A stretch of 64,000 nt of DNA. It comes from Dermacentor variabilis (lineage: Eukaryota; Arthropoda; Arachnida; Ixodida; Ixodidae). How positions within the stretch are numbered: position 1 is the stretch's first letter; every line of letters starts with the position of its first letter. The stretch is from positions 153,674,434-153,738,433 of the forward strand of contig NC_134574.1 in NCBI RefSeq assembly GCF_050947875.1. Reading direction: 5' to 3'. Positions 36,001 through 40,690 of the stretch are shown piece by piece. Under the pieces are notes generated by a model, which was not told the DNA's origin, did no database searches, and saw nothing but the letters and a program-made list of their open reading frames with translations. Made by a program: the position numbers and the translations under genes.

Positions 36001-36202
36001 CAAAGCTATTCACACGCATACAGCAATCTGGAGTTGCTGATAGCTTTCCCACTTCGTACTGAGCTCTTATTCAACAATGCAATGCAAAACTGGTACCTGT
36101 GAACACTGGTGTCATGGGAGAGACCATGGTGACTTGCGCACACAGATGACACTGCGTCAGACAGCTGACCTTGCAGCATCACCTTTGGTCCACATTTACA
36201 GC
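1..36202 (-). CDS. spri: sprint/RIN-family Rab5 GEF, multi-exon gene, C-terminus off the left edge
   Basis: Thirteen exons (high to low): 36202-36097, 31462-31279, 28943-28803, 24409-24222, 23820-23729, 22081-20583, 17743-17599, 17522-17450, 16087-15985, 5395-5306, 4353-4238, 3195-3120, 83-1. Together they give about 965 codons, and every junction has AG/GT borders and compatible phase. Domain order is a proline-rich N-terminus, SH2, a long low-complexity region, the RH domain and the start of VPS9. Known of the family: sprint/RIN proteins sit downstream of receptor tyrosine kinases and Ras and activate Rab5 on early endosomes through VPS9. The rest of VPS9 and any Ras-association domain would lie left of position 1. 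The true start codon is unsettled. The 5' exons are less certain than those from SH2 onward. Confidence 0.85.
84..3119. other. sprint intron with dispersed repeats
   Basis: No coding exon was seen on either strand. The stretch contains three MITE-like repeats: one from about 1449 (a CGTATTTACTC-type start), one at 1640-2055 with a reverse copy near 25.5-25.9 kb, and one near 2190-2360 with TTCGAATTA motifs. Confidence 0.6.
1640..2055 (+). repeat. dispersed repeat family A, copy 1
   Basis: This is similar, on the opposite strand, to 25535-25930. Shared blocks include the pair around GGCGAAGCATCGA (1708) and TCGATGCTTCGCC (25852), an AAGCATGGTGCCACAC block, and an AGAAGCA..GAATTGAC block. It looks like a decayed DNA transposon or other dispersed repeat. 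Exact ends are not resolved. Confidence 0.7.
3120..3195 (-). CDS. spri: sprint exon, VPS9 lead-in
   Basis: One base completes a glutamine codon from the previous exon; then SGALKLLSDSMKYARTKTAQ and ELGIK follow. The pattern (G.L.LL......AR.....ELGI) fits RIN proteins just before the VPS9 core. The acceptor is CATTTTTCCAG and the donor AAAG/GTATTC, phase 0. Confidence 0.88.
4085..4130 (+). repeat. short SINE fragment
   Basis: It carries the AAGAACCCCAGGTGGT core of the tick SINE seen complete at 18934-19176, with flanking matches too short and degraded to place the ends. Confidence 0.4.
4238..4353 (-). CDS. spri: sprint exon, RH/VPS9 junction
   Basis: The exon encodes LKPDEFMNIDAIIEVSLHRL and then VIKPLRRYLYQLFVKQYT. 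This is the conserved segment where the RH domain leads into VPS9 (L.P.EF..ID.I.E..LH.LV.KPL). The acceptor is CTTCTTCTTCTAG and the donor ACGCA/GTGAGT, phase 2. Confidence 0.92.
5306..5395 (-). CDS. spri: sprint exon, RH domain part 3
   Basis: Thirty codons encode IRQFMSGMKNYLLKHGEGQF and then EQLVQEEQSK. The RQFM.GMKNYL..HGEG string is the most recognisable RIN-family signature. The acceptor is GCTTCTTGCAG and the donor AAG/GTAAGT, phase 0 at both ends. The upstream intron (5396-15984) holds the nested retrotransposon. Confidence 0.92.
7307..7310. repeat. target site duplication, left copy (GTAC)
   Basis: GTAC directly precedes the 5' LTR (TGTTGCG...) and is repeated directly after the 3' LTR at 14170-14173. 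A 4-bp duplication is within the range made by LTR-retrotransposon integrases. Confidence 0.8.
7457..7630 (+). repeat. 47-bp direct repeats in the LTR U3
   Basis: Three units (7457-7503, 7504-7550, 7551-7597), then a 6-bp spacer and a partial fourth unit from 7604. The same array is in the 3' LTR from about 13560. Repeated U3 blocks often act as enhancers; that role is inferred here. Confidence 0.9.
7772..7778 (+). promoter_or_regulatory. LTR TATA box
   Basis: TATAAAA lies about 110 bp upstream of the AATAAA signal, as expected for an LTR promoter. The same box is at 13875-13881 in the 3' LTR. Confidence 0.75.
7889..7894 (+). terminator. LTR polyadenylation signal
   Basis: AATAAA follows the TATA box in the LTR. 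The 3' LTR copy at 13992-13997 would end the genomic transcript. Confidence 0.7.
8070..8087 (+). promoter_or_regulatory. putative primer-binding site
   Basis: TGGTTGGCAGCGGTGAGA begins two bases after the 5' LTR. It starts with TGG, complementary to a tRNA CCA end. The primer tRNA could not be identified without a tRNA set. A second CAGCGGTGAGATCGC block occurs about 40 bp downstream. Confidence 0.6.
8422..12927 (+). CDS. Gag-Pol polyprotein with integrase before reverse transcriptase
   Basis: A 1501-residue single ORF starting at GCCATGG, an ideal context. Residues 1-40 resemble a SAP-like fold (LRKPKLLELARELGL), 50-125 are a charged coiled coil, about 130-300 gag capsid, and C361-C374 a CCHC knuckle. 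The protease has D415 in a DSA motif. Integrase has H660, H667, C697, C700, catalytic D730, D789, E824 and a GPY/F module near 961-997. Reverse transcriptase spans about 1075-1290 with YLDD at 1234-1237. RNase H has D1385, E1425 or E1427, D1452 and D1495. All key residues look present. Gag and Pol share one frame, so no frameshift is needed, and processing would rely on the protease. Confidence 0.95.
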   Translation: MDLKSLRKPKLLELARELGLDVSDKLRKPELIKAILELEAEDDELSECLETIEERETAKRQERELKEQKEKEERERKEQKEKEERERKEQKEREQQERDRQHALEMKRLEVEMERARNGSQAHGAGERVLFKMTDLMRPFKLGEDIGLFLVNFERTCEKQGFSRETWPQRLLTLLPGEAADVVARLDREEAEDFDKVKSSLLKKYRLSAEAFRRKFRENEKGRSESYTEFAYRLMSNKQEWLKEEKAFGDHDKVLQCFGLEQFYSRLPENVRYWVLDRPDVSTVARAAELAEEFVTRRARGAKDGQKGEFGSKFERPKFTPMRLKGDTRSADASESSPTRRKETAAAKRRKRFEMRRAGVCYTCQKPGHFSAQCPETTPKVVFFSIGSTDENMKLLEPYMRDLLVNGKECRVLRDSAATMDVVHPSYVEPHMFTGECAWIKQAVEAHSVCLPVAKVLIEGPFGALETEAAVSSMLPPQYPYLFSNRSDHLLREKGLLFGEASVQALTRSKVRELAAKAVVAGPTLSNNEKGSEAQQADIPSTPELNKLESVTLKAPDTGEETPDTGKLEELSTDLLIAPTSDGLDRLLKVSRSALIAEQKKDGSLENVRCNVKEGIARKTARFVERGGVLYRKYLDRRGVEFDQLVVPQCYRQDLLRLSHGGSWSGHLGVKKTKDRLLQEYYWPGCFRDADHFVRTCDTCQRVGKPGDKSRAPLKLVPIIMEPFRRLVIDTVGPLPVTATGYRHILTVICPATKFPEAVPLKELSSVEIVNALLSIFARVGFPAEIQSDQGTVFTSALTTTFLERCGVKLLHSSVYHPQSNSVEKLHSVMKRVLRALCFEHRTDWELCLPGVMFALRTAPHAATGFSPAELVYGRSLRSPLRMLRESWEGRGDDPVVVEYVLKLLERLRRAQELSGEAMTKAQQRAKVYYDRTARARRFEVGDEVMILRTSLNNKLDVQWEGPARIVQKLSDVNYVVSLPGKRKAQQVYHCNLLKPYRQREAVVCMMVNVPEELPVELPGLGSMTNREDTGQVISDLISKAPLSPEQKTELHQLLQEFQGLFSERPGRTSVLTHDIELTSPEPVRSKAYRVSPRQSDIMEAEVKKMLQLGVIEAGESDYTSPLILVEVPGKEPRPCVDYRRLNSITKDQIYPIPNIEERLEKVSSAQFISTLDLVRGYWQVPLTEEARRYAAFISPMGTFRPKVLSFGLKNAPYCFSSLMDKVLRGQQEFALPYLDDVAIFSASWSEHMAHLRAVLTRLREAGLTVKAPKCQLAQAEVVYLGHVIGQGRRRPSEIKVAAVRDFPQPRTKTDIRSFLGVAGYYQRYIPRYSDIAAPLTDALRKTEPQTVVWDETKERAFSALKSALTSQPVLRSPDYTKGFIVQCDASERGMGVVLCQRENGEVEHPVLYASRKLTSREQAYSATEKECACLVWAVQKLSCYLAGSRFIIETDHCPLQWLQTISPKNGRLLRWSLALQQYSFEVRYKKGSLNGNADGLSRSP
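12928..13413 (+). other. retrotransposon 3' spacer with TATA-like box and polypurine tract
   Basis: No ORF of note lies between the gag-pol stop and the 3' LTR. A TATAAAAAG at 13107-13115 looks like a promoter element. A G-rich tract GGCGGGGCGG (13402-13411) two bases before the LTR is the likely plus-strand primer site. Confidence 0.6.
13414..14169 (+). repeat. 3' LTR
   Basis: The 756-bp copy of the 5' LTR, offset 6103 bases, ends ATCAAAACA. Differences seen include G/A at 7459, T/G in the first 47-bp unit, C/T before the polyadenylation signal, G/A near the end and several in the last 20 bases. It is followed by GTAC (14170-14173). Confidence 0.95.
15985..16087 (-). CDS. spri: sprint exon, RH domain part 2
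   Basis: After one base completing a lysine codon, the exon encodes LVQERNTTFAMTIENFIQCT and then RESSETSPAVVMRN. The TTFA.TIENFIQCT core is typical of the RIN homology domain. The acceptor is TTTTTTCCTTTAG and the donor AAT/GTGAGC. It joins 17450-17522 and 5306-5395 in phase. Confidence 0.88.
17450..17522 (-). CDS. spri: sprint exon, RH domain part 1
   Basis: The 73-bp exon encodes SRKLGGLYKRDSTVGADVKS and then YIF. This fits the RH helix pattern in RIN proteins (LG..Y.R......VK.YI). The acceptor is TCTTGTAG and the donor TTCAA/GTAAGT, phase 2. A second open frame exists (FEEIGRAV...), but it breaks phase with both neighbours. Confidence 0.82.
17599..17743 (-). CDS. spri: sprint exon, entry to RH domain
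   Basis: The acceptor is CTGTTATTCTAG and the donor CTTCTAG/GTCAGT. The frame encodes AEESKISTDSFDTASAVSGE, then a helix-like stretch ending EHLDMLLA. Phase 0 in and phase 1 out match the adjacent exons. No single motif proves it. Support comes from phase, splice sites and its place before the RH exons. Confidence 0.8.
17941..18503. mobile_element. hAT-like MITE, 563 bp
   Basis: The left end CAGGGTGTGCAAATAG is inverted at the right end (TATTCGCACACCCC). A perfect 8-bp duplication, AAATTCAG, flanks it (17933-17940 and 18504-18511), the hAT hallmark. The interior has repeated TCAAATCGAAT-like blocks and no transposase ORF. It shares ends with the element at 6146-14562. Confidence 0.82.
18934..19176 (+). 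mobile_element. tRNA-derived SINE (Ruka-like), full length
   Basis: It has a pol III A-box-like TGGTTGCTCAGT near 18943 and a B box GGGATCGAATCCC at 18990-19002. The body carries TTAGATTTAGGTGCA and GAACCCCAGGTGGTCGAAAT, and the end is CCCCATAATTTAATT. A perfect 12-bp duplication, AGGATTTACGAC, flanks it (18922-18933, 19177-19188), showing LINE-machinery insertion. Tick SINEs of this type (Ruka) are known from ixodids. The family name is from memory. Confidence 0.9.
20583..22081 (-). CDS. spri: sprint large exon, disordered Ser/Pro-rich region
   Basis: The 1499-bp exon opens ELWVSSLL, equivalent to the RIN lG.(D/E)FW segment after SH2. The rest is low complexity: a five-residue APSKA repeat run, a basic patch (PSPRRRRKLPES), acidic patches and an SDYEDIWG motif. 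These features suit a phosphorylated scaffold linker. The acceptor is GTGTTTTCAG and the donor AGCAAG/GTCAGA, phase 0. Both ends join neighbours in frame. An ATG at 22127 lies in the intron and is not the start. Confidence 0.88.
21652..21748 (-). repeat. coding minisatellite, 15-bp unit (APSKA)
   Basis: About six to seven tandem copies of a 15-bp unit lie inside the sprint large exon, encoding A-P-S-K-A with single changes (V for A, V for S). The unit length preserves the frame, so copy number could vary between individuals without breaking the protein. Confidence 0.85.
22564..22710 (+). repeat. DNA-transposon-like repeat, family C copy 1
   Basis: It starts ACAGTGGAGCCTCGTTAACT, like ends of pogo/Tigger-type MITEs. 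An inner block (CTAACGA.GGTTTC, then TTTTCGAGAC and ACACTGCGCCA) recurs at 24590-24800. The right end is unclear. Confidence 0.5.
23729..23820 (-). CDS. spri: sprint exon, end of SH2 and linker
   Basis: The 92-bp exon encodes DELPVQLCLPVVLLEATTRQ and then ELSALSLLGQ. This matches the RIN-family segment after SH2 (LP..L.LP, then a helix ending LxxLG). The acceptor has a strong pyrimidine tract (CTTTTTCTTTCTGCAG) and the donor is CAAG/GTACCT. Phases match both neighbours. Confidence 0.88.
24222..24409 (-). CDS. spri: sprint exon, SH2 phosphotyrosine-binding core
   Basis: The exon begins NFIVRQSSKKGTLALSVRLP. The FIVRQSS segment is the FLVRxS strand with the phosphotyrosine-binding arginine. 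It continues through a GPYIEHYLIEA strand and ends IPVLVCHYCQC, the usual end of an SH2 domain. The acceptor is TTTCTTACCAG and the donor GCTG/GTAGGT, phase 2. This is one of the clearest identifications in the window. Confidence 0.9.
24560..25180 (+). repeat. DNA-transposon-like repeat, family C copy 2
   Basis: It shares blocks with 22564-22710 (CTAACGACGGTTTC, TTTTCGAGACCTTCC and ACACTGCGCCAGC). It has no ORF with transposase motifs. A short end of the same kind (ACAGTAGAACCTCGTTGATA) lies near 55689. Confidence 0.45.
25535..25930 (-). repeat. dispersed repeat family A, copy 2 (reverse)
   Basis: Reverse-complement relative of 1640-2055. The repeat may extend left to about 25320, where sequence such as TTGCGATAGCAATTATATGG starts a segment not matched in copy 1. 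Open frames inside it are short and unrelated to known proteins. Confidence 0.65.
26650..27140 (+). repeat. family B repeat, diverged copy
   Basis: It resembles the paired copies at 58.7-59.8 kb. Shared blocks are GAATTTTTAAAAAATGCCTG, CTCAAAACTGGTG and a GTTTTGTTAAA-type segment. It is probably an old MITE with ends unresolved. Confidence 0.5.
27170..28045 (-). pseudogene. 5'-truncated RTE-type LINE, reverse transcriptase tail
   Basis: On the minus strand the reading runs NWEGIGVRINGEYLGNLRFA, then GDIVLFS, a stop at 27919-27921, and an open 220-codon stretch (27257-27919) with YVYLGQLI, RKVYNQCILLVLTY, QRAMERRMLGI and KKWSWAGHV. These are features of RTE-like LINE reverse transcriptases. 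The catalytic FADD is FAGD and an in-frame stop interrupts it. A GTC/ATC/GCA simple repeat at 27173-27212 marks the LINE 3' end. It is a dead fragment. Confidence 0.85.
28803..28943 (-). CDS. spri: sprint exon, first part of SH2 domain
   Basis: The exon encodes SMTLLERLIRTSSIWFLPDV and then GRTGAVHYLQGKEVG, matching the start of the RIN-type SH2 domain (a conserved LLERL...W segment, then the turn before the FLVR strand). The donor is GGG/GTAAGT, phase 0. Two acceptors 10 bases apart (CAG before 28943 or before 28933) are possible. The higher one keeps phase with the proline-rich exon. The pyrimidine tract is poor, because an A-run on this strand lies just upstream. Confidence 0.85.
28944..31278. 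other. sprint intron, little content
   Basis: AT-rich with only short ORFs. A MITE-like segment sits at 30898-31065. Nothing else can be supported. Confidence 0.5.
30898..31065. repeat. short MITE with pogo-like ends
   Basis: The left end TGAATCTCAATATAATCAAC and the right end CCGTTATAACAAGGTTCTGC are weak inverted repeats of the GAACCTCGTTATAACG type used by pogo/Tigger MITEs. Confidence 0.4.
31279..31462 (-). CDS. spri: sprint exon, proline-rich N-terminal segment
   Basis: The acceptor is GTGTAG/AG and the donor CTCAG/GTATTG. The in-phase frame encodes a proline-rich stretch with TPPPPIPPRAP and KPPPLPQ, which resemble SH3-binding motifs. It joins the SH2 exon at phase 0. RIN/sprint proteins carry proline-rich segments next to SH2, which supports this frame over the other open frames here. 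Confidence 0.6.
31463..36096. other. sprint intron with gag relic and short duplications
   Basis: Beyond the gag relic, a block near 35238-35312 (GAAAGTTAAGTAACTGGTGATGC and following, shown in shorter form as AACTGGTGATGCTAG) recurs diverged near 35607-35670 (AACTGGCGATGCTAG). No exon was seen. Confidence 0.5.
33600..34570 (-). pseudogene. decayed gag-like retroelement relic
   Basis: Minus-strand frames give broken pieces reading FSFTDTALVRY, then a HEDMVTS-like segment, and further on SVDVSSCIDLLSTVRQIVRE and EL. They sit in the order expected of a Ty3/gypsy-type gag (a W.ENHE.....W segment, then a VR..VREEL helix). Many stops and shifts interrupt it. Identification is by pattern only and is tentative. 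Confidence 0.35.
36097..36202 (-). CDS. spri: sprint candidate N-terminal exon
   Basis: A good pyrimidine tract ending in CTTGTAG precedes the exon, and a CACAG/GTACCAG donor follows it. The frame is open throughout and ends with two bases that join the next exon in phase. An in-frame ATG at 36179-36177 (reading leftward) could be the initiator, giving MLQGQLSDAV; otherwise coding begins in an unseen exon further right. The assignment rests on splice signals and phase, not on a recognisable domain. Confidence 0.45.
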
Positions 36203-36956
36203 CTACAAGAGACAAAAGTGTACGCACAAGCCTGTAGCAGGAATATATGGGAATGCTGATGACAAACTGTGGTCAGAGAAGCAAGTTGCATGACTTAAAG
36301 ATGTTTGAAATACTAAAAATTGCTTTAGTACAAAAGATATTGATTGTTTATTACAGTAATTTGCAAATTGTTCTGTAGACACTGTGAACAGGCACTCTTA
36401 GATAAAATGATCTGCATCACAAATGCAAATATCCATGAAATCTTAACCTAATAGCAGCCAAAAATTTGGTTGCTCTTATACACTGGTGCAATAGACTGGA
36501 TTGGTGGTGCTACAGTTACAATAAAGAAAATTCGAGAAATCCAGCCTTAAAAACCAGTAAGCAACTGCGGTATATTTTAAAATAAATTCTGCCCGGGACG
36601 CAAGTGAACAATCATGAAATCATTGGTGTCTCTAGTACAATCGTAAACAGGCTCTAAAAATCGGGCATTTTACAATAAAATTATCAACATTGGCAGGAAT
36701 GTGTGCTGTAACGTTGGAACAGGAAAGGGGTCCGCGAGAAACTTCACACGAAAAAGATCATGTGTCCCAAGAAGGTACAACAGTTTGGATTTGAGTGTTC
36801 GCACAAGTTTCAGTCAAATAATTAAGGTGGAAAGGATTATGGCAATTTAAAGAAGGACAATAAACTTCTATGTGAGCACAGCTAACTTGGTACGTATGAG
36901 ACAAACAGCGCCTTGGGGAGAAGGGTTTGAATACTGGCTAGTTGGTATTCCATAGC

Positions 36957-37073
36957 AAACGTGACTTATAACGCATACGTATACAAGGGGACAGAAAAAA
37001 CGACGAAAACAAGCACTGCCTTCTTTGTTCTTTCTGTCCCCTTGTCTACGTATGCGCTGCAAGTCATGCTTGG
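36957..37073. repeat. inverted repeat, about 45-bp arms
   Basis: The left arm includes ACGCATACGTATACAAGGGG and ACAGAAA. The right arm is its near-perfect inverse (TTTCTGTCCCCTTGTCTACG, TATGCG). A spacer of about 25 bp separates them, so RNA or single-stranded DNA would fold into a long hairpin. Confidence 0.8.
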
Positions 37074-37403
37074 GGAAAAGCCACCTCTGCAAAGATAGGC
37101 TTCCAAATTGGGAACTTACATCCAGGTTGACTCAAAATACAGGGAATGCTTATGTACAAGGCAGGCATATGAAAACTATCATGAATGTTAATACTACAGG
37201 TAGCATTTAGTCTTCACAGCTGAAGAACATCATTTTCATTCATGAGATCAAACCTACAACCAATATGATCCTAAATTAGATTTTTTTTCTTTCACATGTG
37301 AAGTGTTTACACAAGACGACAGGCTTTTGTGCACAAACTAGGGAATGGTGACAAGGGACAAGACAGACACCCAGAAAAGCTTGTGTGTCTCATCTCAAAT
37401 CAC

Positions 37404-37548
37404 GAAATGCAAAATTCGAAAACACCCATGTGCTTAGATTTAGGTGCACGTTAAAGAACCCCAGGTGGTCGAAATTTCCGGAGTCCTCCACTACGGCATG
37501 CCTCATAGTCAGAAAGTGGTTTTGGCATGTAAAACCCCATAATTTTTA
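37404..37548 (+). mobile_element. 5'-truncated SINE (Ruka-like)
   Basis: It carries the 3' part of the SINE at 18934-19176 (TTAGATTTAGGTGCACG, GAACCCCAGGTGGTCGAAAT, CCCCATAATTTTTA). A perfect 12-bp duplication, ATCTCAAATCAC, flanks it (37392-37403, 37549-37560), so truncation happened at insertion. The pol III promoter is missing. Confidence 0.9.
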
Positions 37549-38245
37549 ATCTCAAATCACCACCCACCTATTTTTCCCCCAAACACACATACGCACACAA
37601 ACACACTCTCTCTCCTGCACGTCCTACTTCACAGGTGCTACAGGTATAGCTCGGTAGTTTCTTCTTTGGTTCTCCTTAATGGTGTGCTCGAACAGCAAAA
37701 TTATTTAATTAAATCAAACAGAAATATTCCAGATAGATGACCTTCAAATATTATATCGACAATGCGACAATGACATTTATATCGAATACACAATATTTCC
37801 AATTTCTAAAGAGTGCGAAATAAAAAAGGTTCATGGAGTCAATTGGGGAAATAGAAATAACAATAAGAGCGCTTCTTACATTAACTTATACGTGTAATAC
37901 CATTAACAACTTGATCTCAGGTCAGTCGAGAAGCTTTTAAATGAAGAACACCTGAAAGTTGCACCAGTGACAATTACAGCAACAGAACAAAGAAACAGCC
38001 TAGAAGAGTTGCATTTGAATAAGAGTTTAGTGTAATACCATGGCAGCAAACATTGTTTTAAAGGGCGCAAACATGGTGAAATTAGCCAAAAACATAAATT
38101 ATGTTTCCTAAATCGAGACAATCCATCTCTGCTTGCATCATACTTTCTTCCTATAGATAAAACAACTCTGGTTATCTTTTATAGTATTCGAAAAGGTTCG
38201 GATATTTGGCAATTTTGAATATTTAATTATTTAATCGAATATGAA

Positions 38246-38332
38246 TAACTAGAGACTCTAACATCTAGAGACTCATAACATCTAGAGACTCATAACATCT
38301 AGAGACTCATAATAATATGAGTCTCTAGATGT
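38246..38332. repeat. 17-bp tandem repeats with an inverted copy
   Basis: The unit CATCTAGAGACTCATAA occurs three times (38262-38278, 38279-38295, 38296-38312) after a degenerate unit. An inverted copy follows at once (TATGAGTCTCTAGATGT, 38316-38332). The last unit and the inverse form a tight hairpin. Confidence 0.85.
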
Positions 38333-39264
38333 ATGTGACATGCATGCAGCTACAATAATCGGCATGCCTCTTCCAGTGTGACACTGAATTGCGTGTCGCT
38401 TAACAATGACTGTAGCCTTGACAAGTTCATATTTCTTCCTCATCAGGATATTCTTTATTCGCTGGAACGGATAGCTGCTCTGTTTGTGACCGCTGCAGAT
38501 GCGGCTAAACCATCAGGCATCCTCTGCCACTGCCCTTGCTAGAGGTTTAAATGTCAGCCTACTACAGGCACATAAACAACAAGGTGCCCAATCTCACATG
38601 CAGGCAAAGGTTCTGGGTGCAGGGCCTCACATGTCGTCAGCCAGAAATCTATGCATGCCCTAATGACATTTAAAAAATTAAAAGACCTGATGGATCGCTT
38701 ACAGGCATGCAGTGTCTTCCAGTATGCATGCGAGCTATCTGCTCTTTTGCTACTTTCTGCTTGCTCCTCTTTTACCATGAAAGGAAGCAAACTAGAAGTG
38801 TCTGGTTAACCACTCTGCCTTTTCTTGCTTTTTTCTTTCCTTAGTGCACATATCACTGATGTCAGAGTGCACTCGACCAATACTGTACAAAGCTACCTTG
38901 CCCACAGTGCTTTAGTGTCCACCCTACTCTACCTAATACTGCGGTCAATTTAAGCAACATCCTGATATAGGAAGGGATTTGCTCAGCATGGAAAAATGCT
39001 TATGGGTGCACGACTAAGACAAGCACAAGAAAAACAAACAATCTTAGGAGTCTATGCAACTCTGTGAGGGTTTTCTAAACTGGAAAGGACACCCCACTGC
39101 TGGTAAGGCTTTCCCCTTAAATGCTGCCAGAGCATACTTTTGTTCTAGTTTAGACTAGACTGTGTGCATATGCATCTGAATTGCATGCTCTGAGACCTGG
39201 CACATCGGAATGCGTAGTGTACGCTCTATACTCCCTAGATGTTGCCACAATGCACAGAAACATA

Positions 39265-39835
39265 AGCAATTTTTTCAACACAAGTGTGCAATGGCAAATT
39301 TAATGGTTTCAATGGCAGCAGCAATGAATGGCAACAAAGATAAAGTGCTTGTACGCTGTTACCTAAGATAAACACTGATATTTGTGAATAGCTGATTAAC
39401 ATTATTATTTTCTTATGCTGACACTGCTGTGATACAAATAAAGGTAGTAATTTAAACTTATTGACACAGGTAAGCAGTGACAAGTTCAATCGGTCCGATG
39501 GCAGCATCATTGAATGCCTACCAAGGTAAAGTATTTGTATGCTGCAGGAGATAAACACTGGTGTTTATGAACAGCTGATTAACATTATCCCTACTGTGTT
39601 GGTGCTGCTGCAATGCCAATAAAAGCCGTATTTTAAACTTGTCAACACAAATACGTAGTGGCAAGTTCAATAGGTTCAACAGCAGCAGCACTGAACCAGG
39701 ACCATGTGTCTGTATGCTGTTACACGAGGTGAACACTGCCATTTATGAACAGCTGATTAACATTATTCTTTTTGAATTAGTGCTGATGTCACGTCAATCA
39801 AGGTTGTAATTTTGGCTTGTTGAACAAAACCGTTC
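39265..39835. repeat. tandem array, three units of about 180 bp
   Basis: Shared blocks such as AGCTGATTAACATTAT recur at about 39390, 39573 and 39751 (spacings 183 and 178). Each is preceded by ATAAACACTG-like and TTCAAT-GG blocks in the same order. The second spacing is not a multiple of three, so short minus-strand ORFs here are not one repeated protein. Confidence 0.8.
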
Positions 39836-40625
39836 AATTTAGTGCAACTAGAAATTAGCGCTAGTTCCTCCTCTGTGCCAATGCATTGTTTGTGCTAAAT
39901 TGTATGCTGCTGTGATTATGGCTTGCGCTTCATTCTTGCAACAGTTTACTCCGGCATAACTTCCGCGACACAATTTAATATTGCAACTTTTCGAATAATC
40001 ATTTTCAAGGACAGATGATTGCAGGACGAAGAGTATGCCACTACACGCAGAGCATGGTAGTGCGTTCACGCTGGTGTCACTGATAGTGTGATCCGCTTCC
40101 CGAGGCGACGCTAGGCACGTTCTAGTGCACTGCACCGCAGCCTGCTAAATAAATGCATCTGCAGAATCAGATACAGCGCCTATTCTTTTTTAACGCGAGA
40201 AAGAGTCACACATACAAATTGACAGTGCGGGTTGCTTTGTCAGAGTAAGCTGAGAAAGGCAGCACGACTATGCGGCGAACGTGCCACGGCTGTGAAGTTA
40301 TGTGTGACGCACGAGTGACCGCGACGGTTCCAGCGACGGAAGCGCTTGACCGCTGGCTGACCAACATGACACAGACGCCTTTTCAAAGTGCGGTGCGAGC
40401 AGGAGACACGTATTTTTGTCACCGCCTCATGGCATGACAGCAACGAAAACGCTCCCTGCACTAAAAAATATGCGCAGCACCTGCGCGGTAAGCGCATCCG
40501 AACAGCTATCCGGTGACAAAAAGCGAACGGAACATTTCACGTTTCGACATACTGAGCGGTGACAAACAGCCAAAACATGAGTTTAAGGCATAAACGACGT
40601 AGCCGTAAAATTACAAAAAACTCAC

Positions 40626-40690
40626 CTACAGATTGCGATTCACGGGCCTCAACGGATGATTCGTTAGCGCTTCCGACATTCTACGCTAAA
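40626..40690 (-). other. candidate 5' exon of sprint, upstream ORF
   Basis: A strong donor (CTGTAG/GTGAGT) ends the segment on the minus strand. An ATG within it opens only 17 codons before a stop directly at the donor, so it would be a 5' untranslated exon with an upstream ORF. The right border is unknown. Linking it to sprint is inference from strand and order. Confidence 0.3.

Larger units (their letters stand above)
36203..40625. other. probable first intron region of sprint
   Basis: It contains the inverted repeat, the truncated SINE, the 17-bp repeats and the 180-bp array. No coding exon in phase with 36097-36202 was recognised. Confidence 0.45.
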
